NCBI GenBank assembly: GCA_964432885.1
Contig: CAYSPG010000008.1
Location: forward strand, 81,587-145,586
Direction of reading: 5' to 3'
Length of the DNA stretch: 64,000 bases
Source: CAYSPG01 sp964432885
GTDB lineage: Bacteria > Bacteroidota > Bacteroidia > AKYH767-A > OLB10
The translations under genes were made by a program, and so were the position numbers. Positions 18,330 through 26,939 of this stretch are shown here, one piece after another (the first letter of the stretch is position 1; each line of letters begins with the position of its first letter). The notes below the pieces were generated by a model, which saw only the letters and a list, made by a program, of their open reading frames with translations, did no database searches and was not told where the DNA came from.

Positions 18330-18797
18330 ATGAGTGCAGAATTAATTACTTCTCTCGTAAATCAAAAAATAACAGGAACCGAAATTTTTCCGGTTGAAAT
18401 AAAAATTACACCCGGTAAAATAATAGTGTTGCTTGATAAACCCACAGGAGTTACCATAAACGAATGTGCCGATGTCAGCCGTTTCCTTTATAACAACTTA
18501 GATGCATCAGGCCTCCTCGACACACACGAACTCGAAGTAGGCTCACCCGGAATGGATCAGCCACTAAAGGTACTCCAGCAATACCAAAAAAGAATTGGCC
18601 GGCAAGTAAAAGTCGTTACCAAAACAGGGCGCGTGCACACAGGCCGCCTTGATGACGCAAACCAAAACGGGTTTAGCATATATGAAACAGCAACCGTGCG
18701 CGAAGGAAAAACAAAAGTGCGTAAAGAAGAAACCGTAAACTTTTTGTTTACTGATGTAAAAGAAACAAAACTGGAAATAAATTTTAACAAACAATAA
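18330..18797 (+). CDS. rimP: Ribosome maturation factor RimP
   Basis: 155 residues from the ATG at 18330 (MSAELITSLVNQ). A longer in-frame start at 18285 would translate through the terminator hairpin and is rejected. RimP binds the 30S subunit and promotes its maturation. Family segments are visible: ECADVSRFLYNNLD, the turn LEVGSPGMDQPLK and the C-terminal SH3-like part with VKVVTKTGRVHTGRL. First gene of the conserved rimP-nusA-infB cluster; nusA starts 14 bases later. Confidence 0.95.
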   Translation: MSAELITSLVNQKITGTEIFPVEIKITPGKIIVLLDKPTGVTINECADVSRFLYNNLDASGLLDTHELEVGSPGMDQPLKVLQQYQKRIGRQVKVVTKTGRVHTGRLDDANQNGFSIYETATVREGKTKVRKEETVNFLFTDVKETKLEINFNKQ

Positions 18798-18811
18798 AAT
18801 AACACATTACA

Positions 18812-20050
18812 ATGGAGCACTCCATATTAATTGAATCGTTCAGCGAGTTTAAAGATTTTAAAAACATCGACAAAGCCACCATGATGAGCATACTCGAAGA
18901 TGTGTTCAGAGGCATGCTTAAAAAGAAATATGGCGAAGCCAGCAACCTTGACATAGTAATTAACATCGACAAAGGCGACCTTGAAATTTGGCGCAACCGC
19001 ACTATCGTAGAAGACGGTATGGTAGAAGACCCAAACACCCAAATTGCCTACAGCGATGCCGTAAAAATTCAACCCGACTTTGAAGTAGGCGAAGACCTTA
19101 CCGAAGAAGTAAAGCTTGATGACTTTGGCCGCAGGGCAGTGCTTGCCGCGCGCCAAAACCTTGTATCACGCGTAATGGAACTCGAAAAAGATGCCATCTA
19201 CAAAAAATACAAAGACCGCGTTGGAGACATCATGACCGGTGAAGTGTATCAGGTATGGAAAAAAGAAATAATGATAATGGACGATGATGGCAACGAACTG
19301 ATACTTCCAAAATCAGAACAAATACCTGCCGACTTCTTCAAAAAAGGCGACAACGTACGTGCCGTTATCTTACGAGTAGAAATGCAGGGAGGCAGCCCAA
19401 AAATAATTTTATCACGCACCTCCCCTTTGTTTCTCGAACGATTATTTGAACTTGAAGTACCCGAAGTATTTGACGGACTAATAACTATAAAAAACATAGT
19501 TCGCGAACCTGGCGAGCGCGCCAAAGTTGCTGTTGAATCCTATGACGACCGTATTGATCCAGTAGGAGCGTGCGTAGGAATGAAAGGCTCACGCATACAC
19601 GGCATCGTTCGCGAACTGCGAAACGAAAACATTGACGTAATAAACTTTACCAACAACCTATCCCTATACATACAGCGAGCACTAAGCCCCGCAAAAATTA
19701 CCGAAATAAAACTGGATGACGAAACAAAACGTGCATCTGTTTTTATGAAACCCGATCAGGTTTCTCTTGCTATTGGTAAAGGCGGTAACAACATTAAACT
19801 TGCTGGCCGCTTAACAGGATACGAAATTGATGTTTACCGCGATGGCGAAGTAGAAGACGATGAAGACGTAGATTTGGATGAATTTACCGATGAAATAGAA
19901 CCCTGGATTATTGAAGAATTCAAAAAAATTGGTTGCGACAGCGCAAAAGATGTATTAGCAATTCCTGTTGATGAATTAGTACAGCGCACCGATTTGGAAG
20001 AAGAAACAATAAAAGAAGTAGTTCGCATCTTAAATGAGGAGTTTGAGTAA
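18812..20050 (+). CDS. nusA: Transcription termination/antitermination factor NusA
   Basis: 412 residues, typical of Bacteroidota NusA, which lacks the extra C-terminal acidic repeats of enterobacteria. It binds RNA polymerase and nascent RNA to control pausing and termination. Domains in order: N-terminal RNAP-binding domain (1-125), S1 domain (about 130-200), two KH domains (VGACVGMKGSRIHGIVREL near 252 and VSLAIGKGGNNIKLAGRL near 318), then an acidic stretch and a short helix-hairpin-helix-like tail. It lies between rimP and infB in one operon. In other bacteria NusA controls this operon itself, which would fit the hairpin upstream of rimP. Confidence 0.97.
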   Translation: MEHSILIESFSEFKDFKNIDKATMMSILEDVFRGMLKKKYGEASNLDIVINIDKGDLEIWRNRTIVEDGMVEDPNTQIAYSDAVKIQPDFEVGEDLTEEVKLDDFGRRAVLAARQNLVSRVMELEKDAIYKKYKDRVGDIMTGEVYQVWKKEIMIMDDDGNELILPKSEQIPADFFKKGDNVRAVILRVEMQGGSPKIILSRTSPLFLERLFELEVPEVFDGLITIKNIVREPGERAKVAVESYDDRIDPVGACVGMKGSRIHGIVRELRNENIDVINFTNNLSLYIQRALSPAKITEIKLDDETKRASVFMKPDQVSLAIGKGGNNIKLAGRLTGYEIDVYRDGEVEDDEDVDLDEFTDEIEPWIIEEFKKIGCDSAKDVLAIPVDELVQRTDLEEETIKEVVRILNEEFE

Positions 20051-20102
20051 AAAATAAAATTATCAATCTTAAAAGTTGTAAGTAAAAAACTAAATTGCTT
20101 TA

Positions 20103-23027
20103 ATGGCTGAAGAAAAAAAAGACGTACGATTAATTAAAGCTACCAAAGATTTGGGAGTGGGAATCGACCATATTGTTGAATTTCTTAACGGAAAAGGCAT
20201 AAAGGTTGAAAAAAACCCCAACACCAAAATCACGGCCGATGCTTACACCCTTTTAATGAAAGAGTTTGCACCTGATTTGCTGGCCAAGCAGGAGGCAGAC
20301 GAAATAACTCGCGAAAAACAAAAACGAGAAAACACCATCATTGAAGCCAAAGAGTCTGCTGCTACAAAGCAAATTAAAGAGGCCGAGCCGGAATCGGATG
20401 ATGACTTAAAACAACAGCTATATAATATAAAGCAAAAAGCCAGCGAAAAACCAGCGCCTGCTAAAGCTAAAAAAGAAGAGCCTAAAGAAATTAAAGCCGA
20501 ACCAGAAATTACTAAAATTAAGGCTGAAAAATTAAAATCTCCAAAAGTTCTTGATAAAATAAACTTAGAGGAATTAGAAAAACCAAAAAAGAAAACCGCC
20601 AAGAAGAAAGAAGAAGAAGTTAAAGAAACCAAAAAGAAAAAAGCAACTGCGCCAACAGAAGAAGAAACCCCAAAGAAAAAAACCTCAAAGAAGAAAAAAG
20701 AAGAAGAACCTATTGCTGAAATTCCGGTTGAAGTAACCAATGATATTAAAACAACTGAGCCGGTAGCCGAAACAAAAGAACCTGAAGCACCGGTTGCCTC
20801 AGAGGAAAAGAGCGAAGAAGAAACCACTTCTACTGAACAGGAAGTGTTTCGCACAGAGCGATCAAAACTTTCAGGTCCAACTATTTTAGGAAAAATTGAG
20901 CTACCAGTTGATCCGCCCAAGAAAAAACCCATTGCATCAAGCGTAGAAGATGACAGGAGAAGAAAGAAACGCAAACGCAAAGACAAAAAAGTAAATATCG
21001 AACGGGAAGGTCAAAACGTAACATCACAGCGTACTGATGATCGTGGGCCAAGAACCGGAGGTGACTTTAAAAGAAGAAATGATTTTAGAGGTAAACCCCG
21101 TAAGGATGAAGTTAAACCTGAAGTTACCGATAAAGAAATACAAGACCAGATAAAAGCCACACTTGCTCGTTTAAGTGGTGGTGGCAAATCTCGTTCTTCA
21201 AAGCTCAGAAAACAAAAACGTGAACAGGCACAAGAAGAGCAAGCCGCATTAGAGCAAGAATCATCTGACAAAAAAGTAATTAAAGTAACTGAATTTGTAT
21301 CGGCAAGCGAACTTGCTAAAATGATTGGCGTTCCGGTAACCGAAATTATTTCCACATGCATGAGCTTAGGAATGTTTGTTTCGATAAACCAGCGCCTTGA
21401 TGCCGAAACATTAACCGTGGTTGCCGAAGAGTTTGGATGTACCGTTGAATTTGTATCCGTTGAAGTTCAGGAAGCCATACAAGATGAGCAGGATAAACCG
21501 GAGGACTTAAAACAACGTGCACCAATAGTTACTGTAATGGGACACGTTGATCACGGAAAAACTTCTTTACTTGACTATGTACGTAAAGCAAATGTAATTG
21601 CAGGTGAAGCGGGCGGTATTACACAACATATTGGGGCATACGAGGTAAAATTAGAGAACGGGAAAAAAATTGCATTTCTTGACACACCCGGCCACGAAGC
21701 TTTTACTGCCATGCGTGCCCGCGGAGCAAAGGTTACTGATGTTGCCATCATTGTTATTGCTGCTGACGACAGCGTAATGCCGCAAACCATTGAGGCTATA
21801 AATCATGCACAGGCAGCAAACGTACCTATTGTTTTTGCCATTAATAAAATTGATAAGCCCGGTGCAAACTCTGAGCGCATACGCGAACAACTTTCCAAAA
21901 TGAACATATTGGTAGAAGATTGGGGAGGAAAATACCAGTGTCAGGAAATTTCGGCCAAACAAGGATTAAATGTTGATTTGCTTTTAGAAAAAGTATTGCT
22001 TGAGGCCGAACTGTTGGACCTTAAAGCTAATCCTAATAAAAATGCTAAAGGAACAGTAGTAGAATCTTCGCTTGACAAAGGGCGAGGTTACATAGCCACC
22101 GTATTGGTACAAACTGGTACACTTAAAATAAGTGATGTTGTGCTTGCTGGTTGTTTTAGTGGACGTGTTAAAGCAATGTTTAATGAACATGGTGTAAAAA
22201 TATCCGAAGCGGGCCCTTCGACACCTGCTTTAATACTTGGGTTAAGTGGTGCTCCTCAGGCTGGTGATCAATTTAACGTAATGGATGATGAGCGTGAAGC
22301 GCGTGAAATTGCCAACAAACGATTGCAGTTACAACGCGAACAAGGAATACGCACACATAAACACATTACTCTTGACGAAATAGGAAGACGACTTGCTATC
22401 GGAAACTTTAAAGAACTCAATGTAATTGTAAAAGGTGATGTGGATGGTTCCATTGAAGCATTGGCTGATTCACTTTTAAAACTATCAACTTCAGAAGTGC
22501 AGGTAAATGTAATTCATAAGTCAGTGGGAGCCATTACTGAATCAGATGTGTTGCTGGCATCAGCCTCCAATGCTATAATTGTAGGCTTTCAGGTTCGTCC
22601 ATCTGTTAACGCACGAAAACTTGCCGAAAAAGAGGATATTGAAATACGATTGTATTCTATCATTTACGATGCCATCAATGAAATTAAAGCTGCCATGGAG
22701 GGAATGCTTGCTCCAGAGTATGAAGAAAAAATTGTTGCCAACATTGAAGTGCGCGAAATATTTAAAATACCTAAAGTAGGAACGATTGCAGGATGTATGG
22801 TACTTGATGGTAAAATGGCGCGCAATACCAGCATACGCATAATTCGTGATGGCATTGTGGCCTTTACCGGAAAACTTGCATCCCTAAAACGATTTAAAGA
22901 TGACGTAAAAGAAGTTTCGTCAGGATTTGAATGTGGGCTAAATATTGAAAACTATAACGACATAAAGGTGGGCGATATTATTGAGGGCTATGAACAAGTG
23001 GCCATTAAACGAACACTATCTGTTTAA
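20103..23027 (+). CDS. infB: Translation initiation factor IF-2
   Basis: 974 residues. GTPase that places fMet-tRNA on the 30S subunit and promotes subunit joining. A long Lys/Glu-rich, low-complexity N-terminal region (about 60-380) is followed by the IF2N-like segment and the G domain: G1 GHVDHGKTSLL near 480, G2 GGITQHIGA near 504, G3 DTPGHE near 526, G4 NKID near 580. Domains II to IV extend to the C-terminus (ending EGYEQVAIKRTLSV). The N-terminal region is longer than in E. coli and highly charged, as is usual in this phylum. It is the last large gene of the rimP operon. Confidence 0.98.
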   Translation: MAEEKKDVRLIKATKDLGVGIDHIVEFLNGKGIKVEKNPNTKITADAYTLLMKEFAPDLLAKQEADEITREKQKRENTIIEAKESAATKQIKEAEPESDDDLKQQLYNIKQKASEKPAPAKAKKEEPKEIKAEPEITKIKAEKLKSPKVLDKINLEELEKPKKKTAKKKEEEVKETKKKKATAPTEEETPKKKTSKKKKEEEPIAEIPVEVTNDIKTTEPVAETKEPEAPVASEEKSEEETTSTEQEVFRTERSKLSGPTILGKIELPVDPPKKKPIASSVEDDRRRKKRKRKDKKVNIEREGQNVTSQRTDDRGPRTGGDFKRRNDFRGKPRKDEVKPEVTDKEIQDQIKATLARLSGGGKSRSSKLRKQKREQAQEEQAALEQESSDKKVIKVTEFVSASELAKMIGVPVTEIISTCMSLGMFVSINQRLDAETLTVVAEEFGCTVEFVSVEVQEAIQDEQDKPEDLKQRAPIVTVMGHVDHGKTSLLDYVRKANVIAGEAGGITQHIGAYEVKLENGKKIAFLDTPGHEAFTAMRARGAKVTDVAIIVIAADDSVMPQTIEAINHAQAANVPIVFAINKIDKPGANSERIREQLSKMNILVEDWGGKYQCQEISAKQGLNVDLLLEKVLLEAELLDLKANPNKNAKGTVVESSLDKGRGYIATVLVQTGTLKISDVVLAGCFSGRVKAMFNEHGVKISEAGPSTPALILGLSGAPQAGDQFNVMDDEREAREIANKRLQLQREQGIRTHKHITLDEIGRRLAIGNFKELNVIVKGDVDGSIEALADSLLKLSTSEVQVNVIHKSVGAITESDVLLASASNAIIVGFQVRPSVNARKLAEKEDIEIRLYSIIYDAINEIKAAMEGMLAPEYEEKIVANIEVREIFKIPKVGTIAGCMVLDGKMARNTSIRIIRDGIVAFTGKLASLKRFKDDVKEVSSGFECGLNIENYNDIKVGDIIEGYEQVAIKRTLSV

Positions 23028-23037
23028 CATTGTTTAA

Positions 23038-23265
23038 TTGAATACAGTGAAAAAAATTGCCATTATACTATCAGTGATTTTTATTTTAATAAGCGGCATA
23101 GCAAATGCACAATGCAGTGTTTGCCGTGCCAGTGCCGAATCGAATGTGGAGCAAGGCCATTCTGTAGGTCGTGGTTTAAACAAAGGCATTCTTTACCTGA
23201 TGGCAATCCCGTATGTGCTTGGTGGCGCAGCATGGTTCGTTTGGTATAAAAACAAAAAGCAATAA
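23038..23265 (+). CDS. Small exported or membrane protein after infB, unknown function
   Basis: About 75 residues. No ATG is available: TTG at 23038 and GTG at 23047 (VKKIAIILSV) are the candidate starts, and GTG gives the better signal peptide. After the AQ cleavage-like site comes a CSVC motif, then one membrane helix (ILYLMAIPYVLGGAAWFVWY) and a basic end. The CxxC could bind metal or form a disulfide. It begins ten bases after infB and probably shares its transcript; a terminator overlaps its stop codon. No function is known to me. Confidence 0.7.
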   Translation: MNTVKKIAIILSVIFILISGIANAQCSVCRASAESNVEQGHSVGRGLNKGILYLMAIPYVLGGAAWFVWYKNKKQ

Positions 23266-23280
23266 CTTGTTATTGCTTTA
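23257..23280 (+). terminator. Terminator of the rimP-nusA-infB operon
   Basis: AAGCAATAA (23257-23265) pairs with TTATTGCTT (23270-23278) across a CTTG loop. The left arm includes the stop codon of the small gene after infB. The T-run is short, so efficiency is uncertain. Confidence 0.6.
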
Positions 23281-23299
23281 TAGCGAATAAATTTTTTGC

Positions 23300-24352
23300 A
23301 TGGAACTTCGCAATCTTAAAAACAAGCAAGAATTAAAAAAGCGTTTGATGGAAGAGCCGTTTAAACGTATAACACTTTCCTTTTACCGCTATGTACAAAT
23401 TGAAAACACAGAAGTTTTTCGCAACGCCATGTATGTTTGTTTTTCTGACTTAAATATACTGGGGCGAATTTATCTTGCAAACGAAGGTATTAACGCACAA
23501 ATAAGTGTTCCTGAAAATAACTGGCAACCATTTATTGATTACCTCAGCATTAACGAAAAAACAAAAGGGGTTCCACTAAAAATTGCTGTTGAGGATGACG
23601 GAAAATCGTTTTACAAACTCATAGTAAGGGTAAAAAATAAAATTGTAGCCGATGGATTGCGTGATGATGCATTTGATGTTACCAATGTTGGCAAGCATTT
23701 AAATGCCGAAGAATTTAACAGTGCCTTAGCTGACAAAAACACAGTGGTAATTGATATGCGCAATCATTACGAAAGTGAAGTGGGCTACTTTGAAAATGCA
23801 CTAAAACCTGATGCCGATACATTTAGACAGGCTTTGCCCAAAGCAATTGAAATGGCTAGTGATGCCAAAGACAAAAAAATACTGCTGTACTGCACTGGTG
23901 GCATACGCTGCGAAAAAGCAAGTGCTTATTTTAAGCATCATGGCTTTAAGGACGTAAATCAGCTTTATGGTGGAATTATTGAATATGCACGTGAAATAAA
24001 ACAAAAAGGACTTGCAAATAAATTTAAGGGGAAAAATTTTGTATTTGACGAACGCATGGGCGAACGGATAAGTAACGACATTGTAAGTGTTTGCCATCAA
24101 TGTGGTACCCCCTGCGATAATCATGTTAACTGTGCTAATGACGATTGTCATTTGCTTTTTATACAATGTAAAACATGTGCTGAAAAACACCAGGGCTGCT
24201 GCACTCCCAAATGCGTTGAAGTTATTAACCTTCCACACGAAGCCCAACTAAAATTGCGTAAAGGAAGAAAAAAAGAAAATGCGCATGCTGTTTTCAAAAG
24301 CAGACTAAGACCTGATTTAAAAAAAAGTTTTTTACTCGAAACAAAAAAATAA
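23300..24352 (+). CDS. trhO: tRNA uridine(34) hydroxylase, rhodanese family
   Basis: 350 residues. TrhO (YceA family) hydroxylates U34 of certain tRNAs to ho5U in an O2-dependent way. Layout: N-terminal UPF0176 acylphosphatase-like domain (about 20-130, containing FSDLNILGRIYLANEGINAQ), rhodanese domain with the active Cys in LLYCTGGIRCEKASAY (near 197), then a Cys-rich C-terminal part (CHQCGTPCDNHVNCANDDC) with several CxxC pairs that probably bind zinc. Start ATG at 23300. Length and motif order are normal for the family. Confidence 0.93.
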   Translation: MELRNLKNKQELKKRLMEEPFKRITLSFYRYVQIENTEVFRNAMYVCFSDLNILGRIYLANEGINAQISVPENNWQPFIDYLSINEKTKGVPLKIAVEDDGKSFYKLIVRVKNKIVADGLRDDAFDVTNVGKHLNAEEFNSALADKNTVVIDMRNHYESEVGYFENALKPDADTFRQALPKAIEMASDAKDKKILLYCTGGIRCEKASAYFKHHGFKDVNQLYGGIIEYAREIKQKGLANKFKGKNFVFDERMGERISNDIVSVCHQCGTPCDNHVNCANDDCHLLFIQCKTCAEKHQGCCTPKCVEVINLPHEAQLKLRKGRKKENAHAVFKSRLRPDLKKSFLLETKK

Positions 24353-24357
24353 TCTCC

Positions 24358-24798
24358 TTATTTTTTTTCTAAAAAGAATTTTTTTTTGCCTGTAAATTCT
24401 TTTTTGTCAGTAGTTAACTCTGTAAGTAAACCATTTTCTGTATAAATAAAAAAAAGCTTTTTTGCTTCACTAACGTTTATTTGATAAACAGTTTGATACC
24501 TGCGCTTAACCAACCTACCGAATGATTCATAACTTCCTTCATAATAGTTTGACTTAGTTTTTAAAGGCACCGCGCTTTGGTACAATTTATATTTCATTTT
24601 GCCGATAAAAGGAGAAATAAAAAGCTGCAAAGTTGTTTTAATTCCATCGCAATTCTTGCAATATAGTTTACCACTGTAAGTTTCCCAATATCCATCGGTA
24701 CTATCAAAAACATTTAAAGAAGAAAAACTTTCGGGTAATTCGGTTTTGTTTTTACAGTTTACAAATAAACAAATCAACAAAATAAATAATCTTCTCAT
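24358..24798 (-). CDS. NlpE-like lipoprotein
   Basis: 146 residues. The signal peptide ends in a lipobox with Cys15 (LFVNC), so it is a predicted lipoprotein. The core YSGKLYCKNCDGIKTTLQLF (near 40-60) matches the NlpE N-terminal signature (tyrosine, glycine, CxxC, GI.T.L.L), and the beta-strand pattern downstream fits. NlpE senses envelope or copper stress in enterobacteria; here only the short N-terminal-type domain is present. It is convergent with trhO, only five bases away. Regulatory function in this organism is unknown. Confidence 0.75.
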   Translation of the reverse strand: MRRLFILLICLFVNCKNKTELPESFSSLNVFDSTDGYWETYSGKLYCKNCDGIKTTLQLFISPFIGKMKYKLYQSAVPLKTKSNYYEGSYESFGRLVKRRYQTVYQINVSEAKKLFFIYTENGLLTELTTDKKEFTGKKKFFLEKK

Positions 24799-24972
24799 GT
24801 TTTACTTTGAAAAAAAGCAACTGTATAAAAGTATATAATAAAATCTGGCGCACAAAAACATCAATAGGCATCTACTGATGGGTTTAACCTGCAAAAAACT
24901 TTTCAACAATTGAACTATCATTTAAAACGCTTTTTGTAAATATGCTTTTCCAACTCTAACCAAAAACACAAA

Positions 24973-25932
24973 ATGAAAAAAATCCTGAAAATTTTAGGAG
25001 TTTTGCTTGCGTTTGCATTGCTCCTTGTCATCGGTTTTGCATCGTTTATTTCGGTGCGAGGTATTCCAAAATACGATGTAGATGTACCATTAATTGCGGA
25101 TGTTAAAGCAACTCCTGAACGTGTGGCTAAAGGAGAAAAAATTGCGGCTATGCTTTGCAAAGATTGCCACTATAATCCATCAACACAAAAATTTACAGGC
25201 CGTACTTTAACCGAAGTACCTGACTTTGGAATAATAAATGCGCGCAACATTACACATGATAGTGAAGCTGGAATTGGAGCTTACACCGATGCACAGCTTA
25301 TTTACTTTATCCGTACCGGAATTCATCCTTTAACAGGGCAATATGTACCGCCCTATATGCCAAAGCTGATTCACATTTCTGATGAGGACTTGTATTCCAT
25401 CATTGCATTTCTGCGTTCGGATAACCCAATGCTTGCTGCTGATAAAACAGAATTGCCAGCATCAGAGCCATCTTTTCTTACTAAATTTTTAAGCACCATT
25501 GCTTTTAAACCTTTTCCGTTTCCTGACAAACCAATTCCCCAGCCCGACACATTAAATCAATTAGAGTACGGCCGGTACCTTGCACTATATCAACTTGAAT
25601 GTTACACCTGCCACAGTGCCGATTTTAAAAAGATGGATATGGGAACGCCAGAAAATTCATTGGGATTTTTTGGTGGTGGTAACAAAATGTTGAATAAGGA
25701 AGGTATTCCTATCACAACATTAAATATTACACCTGATAAAGAAACAGGAATAGGTAACTGGACAGAGGAAGAATTTGTAAATGCGGTTAAATATGGCAAA
25801 CACCCCAGTGGGCCAGCTCTGCGAAACCCCATGCTGCCATATATACAGTTAACCGACTATGAGGCTAAAGCAATTTATGCATACTTAAAAACGGTGCCTC
25901 CAATAAAAAATAAAATTGATAGAGGAATTTAA
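24973..25932 (+). CDS. Membrane-anchored di-heme cytochrome c
   Basis: 319 residues. An uncleaved-looking N-terminal helix (residues 5-27) is followed by two class I cytochrome c domains, with heme sites CKDCH at 62-66 and CYTCH at about 210-214. Candidate Met axial ligands lie in YMPKL and the later GTPENS/NKM region. It probably carries electrons on the periplasmic side of the inner membrane. No dehydrogenase or oxidase subunit is adjacent, so the partner is unknown. A terminator hairpin follows the gene. Confidence 0.88.
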   Translation: MKKILKILGVLLAFALLLVIGFASFISVRGIPKYDVDVPLIADVKATPERVAKGEKIAAMLCKDCHYNPSTQKFTGRTLTEVPDFGIINARNITHDSEAGIGAYTDAQLIYFIRTGIHPLTGQYVPPYMPKLIHISDEDLYSIIAFLRSDNPMLAADKTELPASEPSFLTKFLSTIAFKPFPFPDKPIPQPDTLNQLEYGRYLALYQLECYTCHSADFKKMDMGTPENSLGFFGGGNKMLNKEGIPITTLNITPDKETGIGNWTEEEFVNAVKYGKHPSGPALRNPMLPYIQLTDYEAKAIYAYLKTVPPIKNKIDRGI

Positions 25933-25989
25933 TTTGTGTTAATACAACAAAAAGTGTGTTTGAAATTAAACCCTTATGAATAAAAAATA

Positions 25990-26015
25990 AGCCGGAACCT
26001 ATTGATTCCGGCTTT
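25990..26015 (+). terminator. Terminator after the di-heme cytochrome gene
   Basis: AGCCGGAA (25990-25997) pairs perfectly with TTCCGGCT (26006-26013), followed by a short T-run. Confidence 0.65.
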
Positions 26016-26460
26016 AAACTGCAATTCAAAATTTTTCTACCCTATTAAGATAACCCTTGGTGCTATCCTAATAATAATTTCAATTGCGTTTTTAGTTTGA
26101 GTGATAGACACACTTTAGCCCGCAAGTTTTTTTATTTTTCAAGTATCTTACCAGATAAACAGGCTAAAATTTTTACTTCTGTATCAAAGATCATATAGTT
26201 TTGATTGGGGGATGAAATATGTAACCGCTGTAACAAAATTAGTTTGACTTGCTTGTGCATGTATAAATTCAAAAAATACAGATTAGAAAAAAGAAAATAT
26301 AGTTGGGCGAAGTTTAAACAAAAGTTTGTAGCATGCATGAATGAATGAATTATTGCGAAAGAGCAACCGCAATGTGGTTACAAATTTGCGCTAAGAAAAA
26401 TACACCGACTTAAAAAGCTACTTAATAAATAGCAGAGTTAGGAAAACACAATATATTTAA
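26016..26460. other. Gene-free AT-rich stretch
   Basis: The 445 bases between the cytochrome terminator and the lipoprotein gene hold no gene I can support. A leftward frame of 68 codons (26132-26338) has low-complexity composition, no start signal and no relative I recognise. No tRNA or strong hairpin was found. The far end contains a short GAAT repeat. Confidence 0.5.
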
Positions 26461-26889
26461 TCAATGCGCTTCAGAAACCGGAACTATTAAATCTACTTCA
26501 CCCGATTCCTGTTCGGTGGAAAAGGGTATGCCGCCAAAAACGCGGTAAGGGCCGGTGGTGTCAAATGCATTTACAAATATGTAATAGTCGCCCGGCTCAA
26601 TGTTTTCCAAATGCACATGGTCTTCACCTGTTTCACCAATAAACTTTGCATCAAATTCTGTTGGCACTTTATCATCGTTTAAATCCATTTGCTCCTGCGT
26701 GCAAAATTTAACATACACAGTGTCGCGATAATTAGCACGGTTTAAAATGGGTTTGCCATGATGCTGAGGATAGGCAACAACGGTGAGCGAGCCATCGGTG
26801 CCGGCACTGCACTTATTTTCTTTTTTACAAGATGTACTCATGGTTACCATAGCTGTGGTAATTATAAGCGCAAGGGGAAGTATTTTCAT
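26461..26889 (-). CDS. Lipoprotein of unknown function, downstream of nuoN
   Basis: 142 residues with a lipobox at Cys21 (STSCKKEN). The mature part looks like a small beta-sandwich (EDHVHLENIEPGDYYIFVNAFDTTGPYRVFGGIPF) with a possible His cluster (PQHHGK, EDHVH). It follows nuoN by 50 bases in the same direction and may be the last gene of the complex I operon, although that may only be read-through. Similar small lipoproteins with carboxypeptidase-regulatory-like folds are common in this phylum; no function is known. Confidence 0.78.
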   Translation of the reverse strand: MKILPLALIITTAMVTMSTSCKKENKCSAGTDGSLTVVAYPQHHGKPILNRANYRDTVYVKFCTQEQMDLNDDKVPTEFDAKFIGETGEDHVHLENIEPGDYYIFVNAFDTTGPYRVFGGIPFSTEQESGEVDLIVPVSEAH

Positions 26890-26939
26890 GTTGCTTTATT
26901 TTATTATGATTATAACGAGCTAAAGCAAGAAATGTTTTG

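Noticed and set aside
20243..20986. Long leftward open frame of 247 codons opposite the infB N-terminal region
   Set aside because: It mirrors the Lys/Glu-rich low-complexity part of IF-2; the product is a Ser/Phe-rich artefact with no family features.
24973..25932. Thiosulfate dehydrogenase or alcohol dehydrogenase cytochrome subunit
   Set aside because: Only two generic CxxCH domains are visible and no partner enzyme gene is adjacent, so nothing narrower than a di-heme cytochrome c is supported.
26132..26338. Leftward 68-codon frame in the gap after the di-heme cytochrome gene
   Set aside because: Low-complexity AT-driven composition, no start signal, no recognisable relative.
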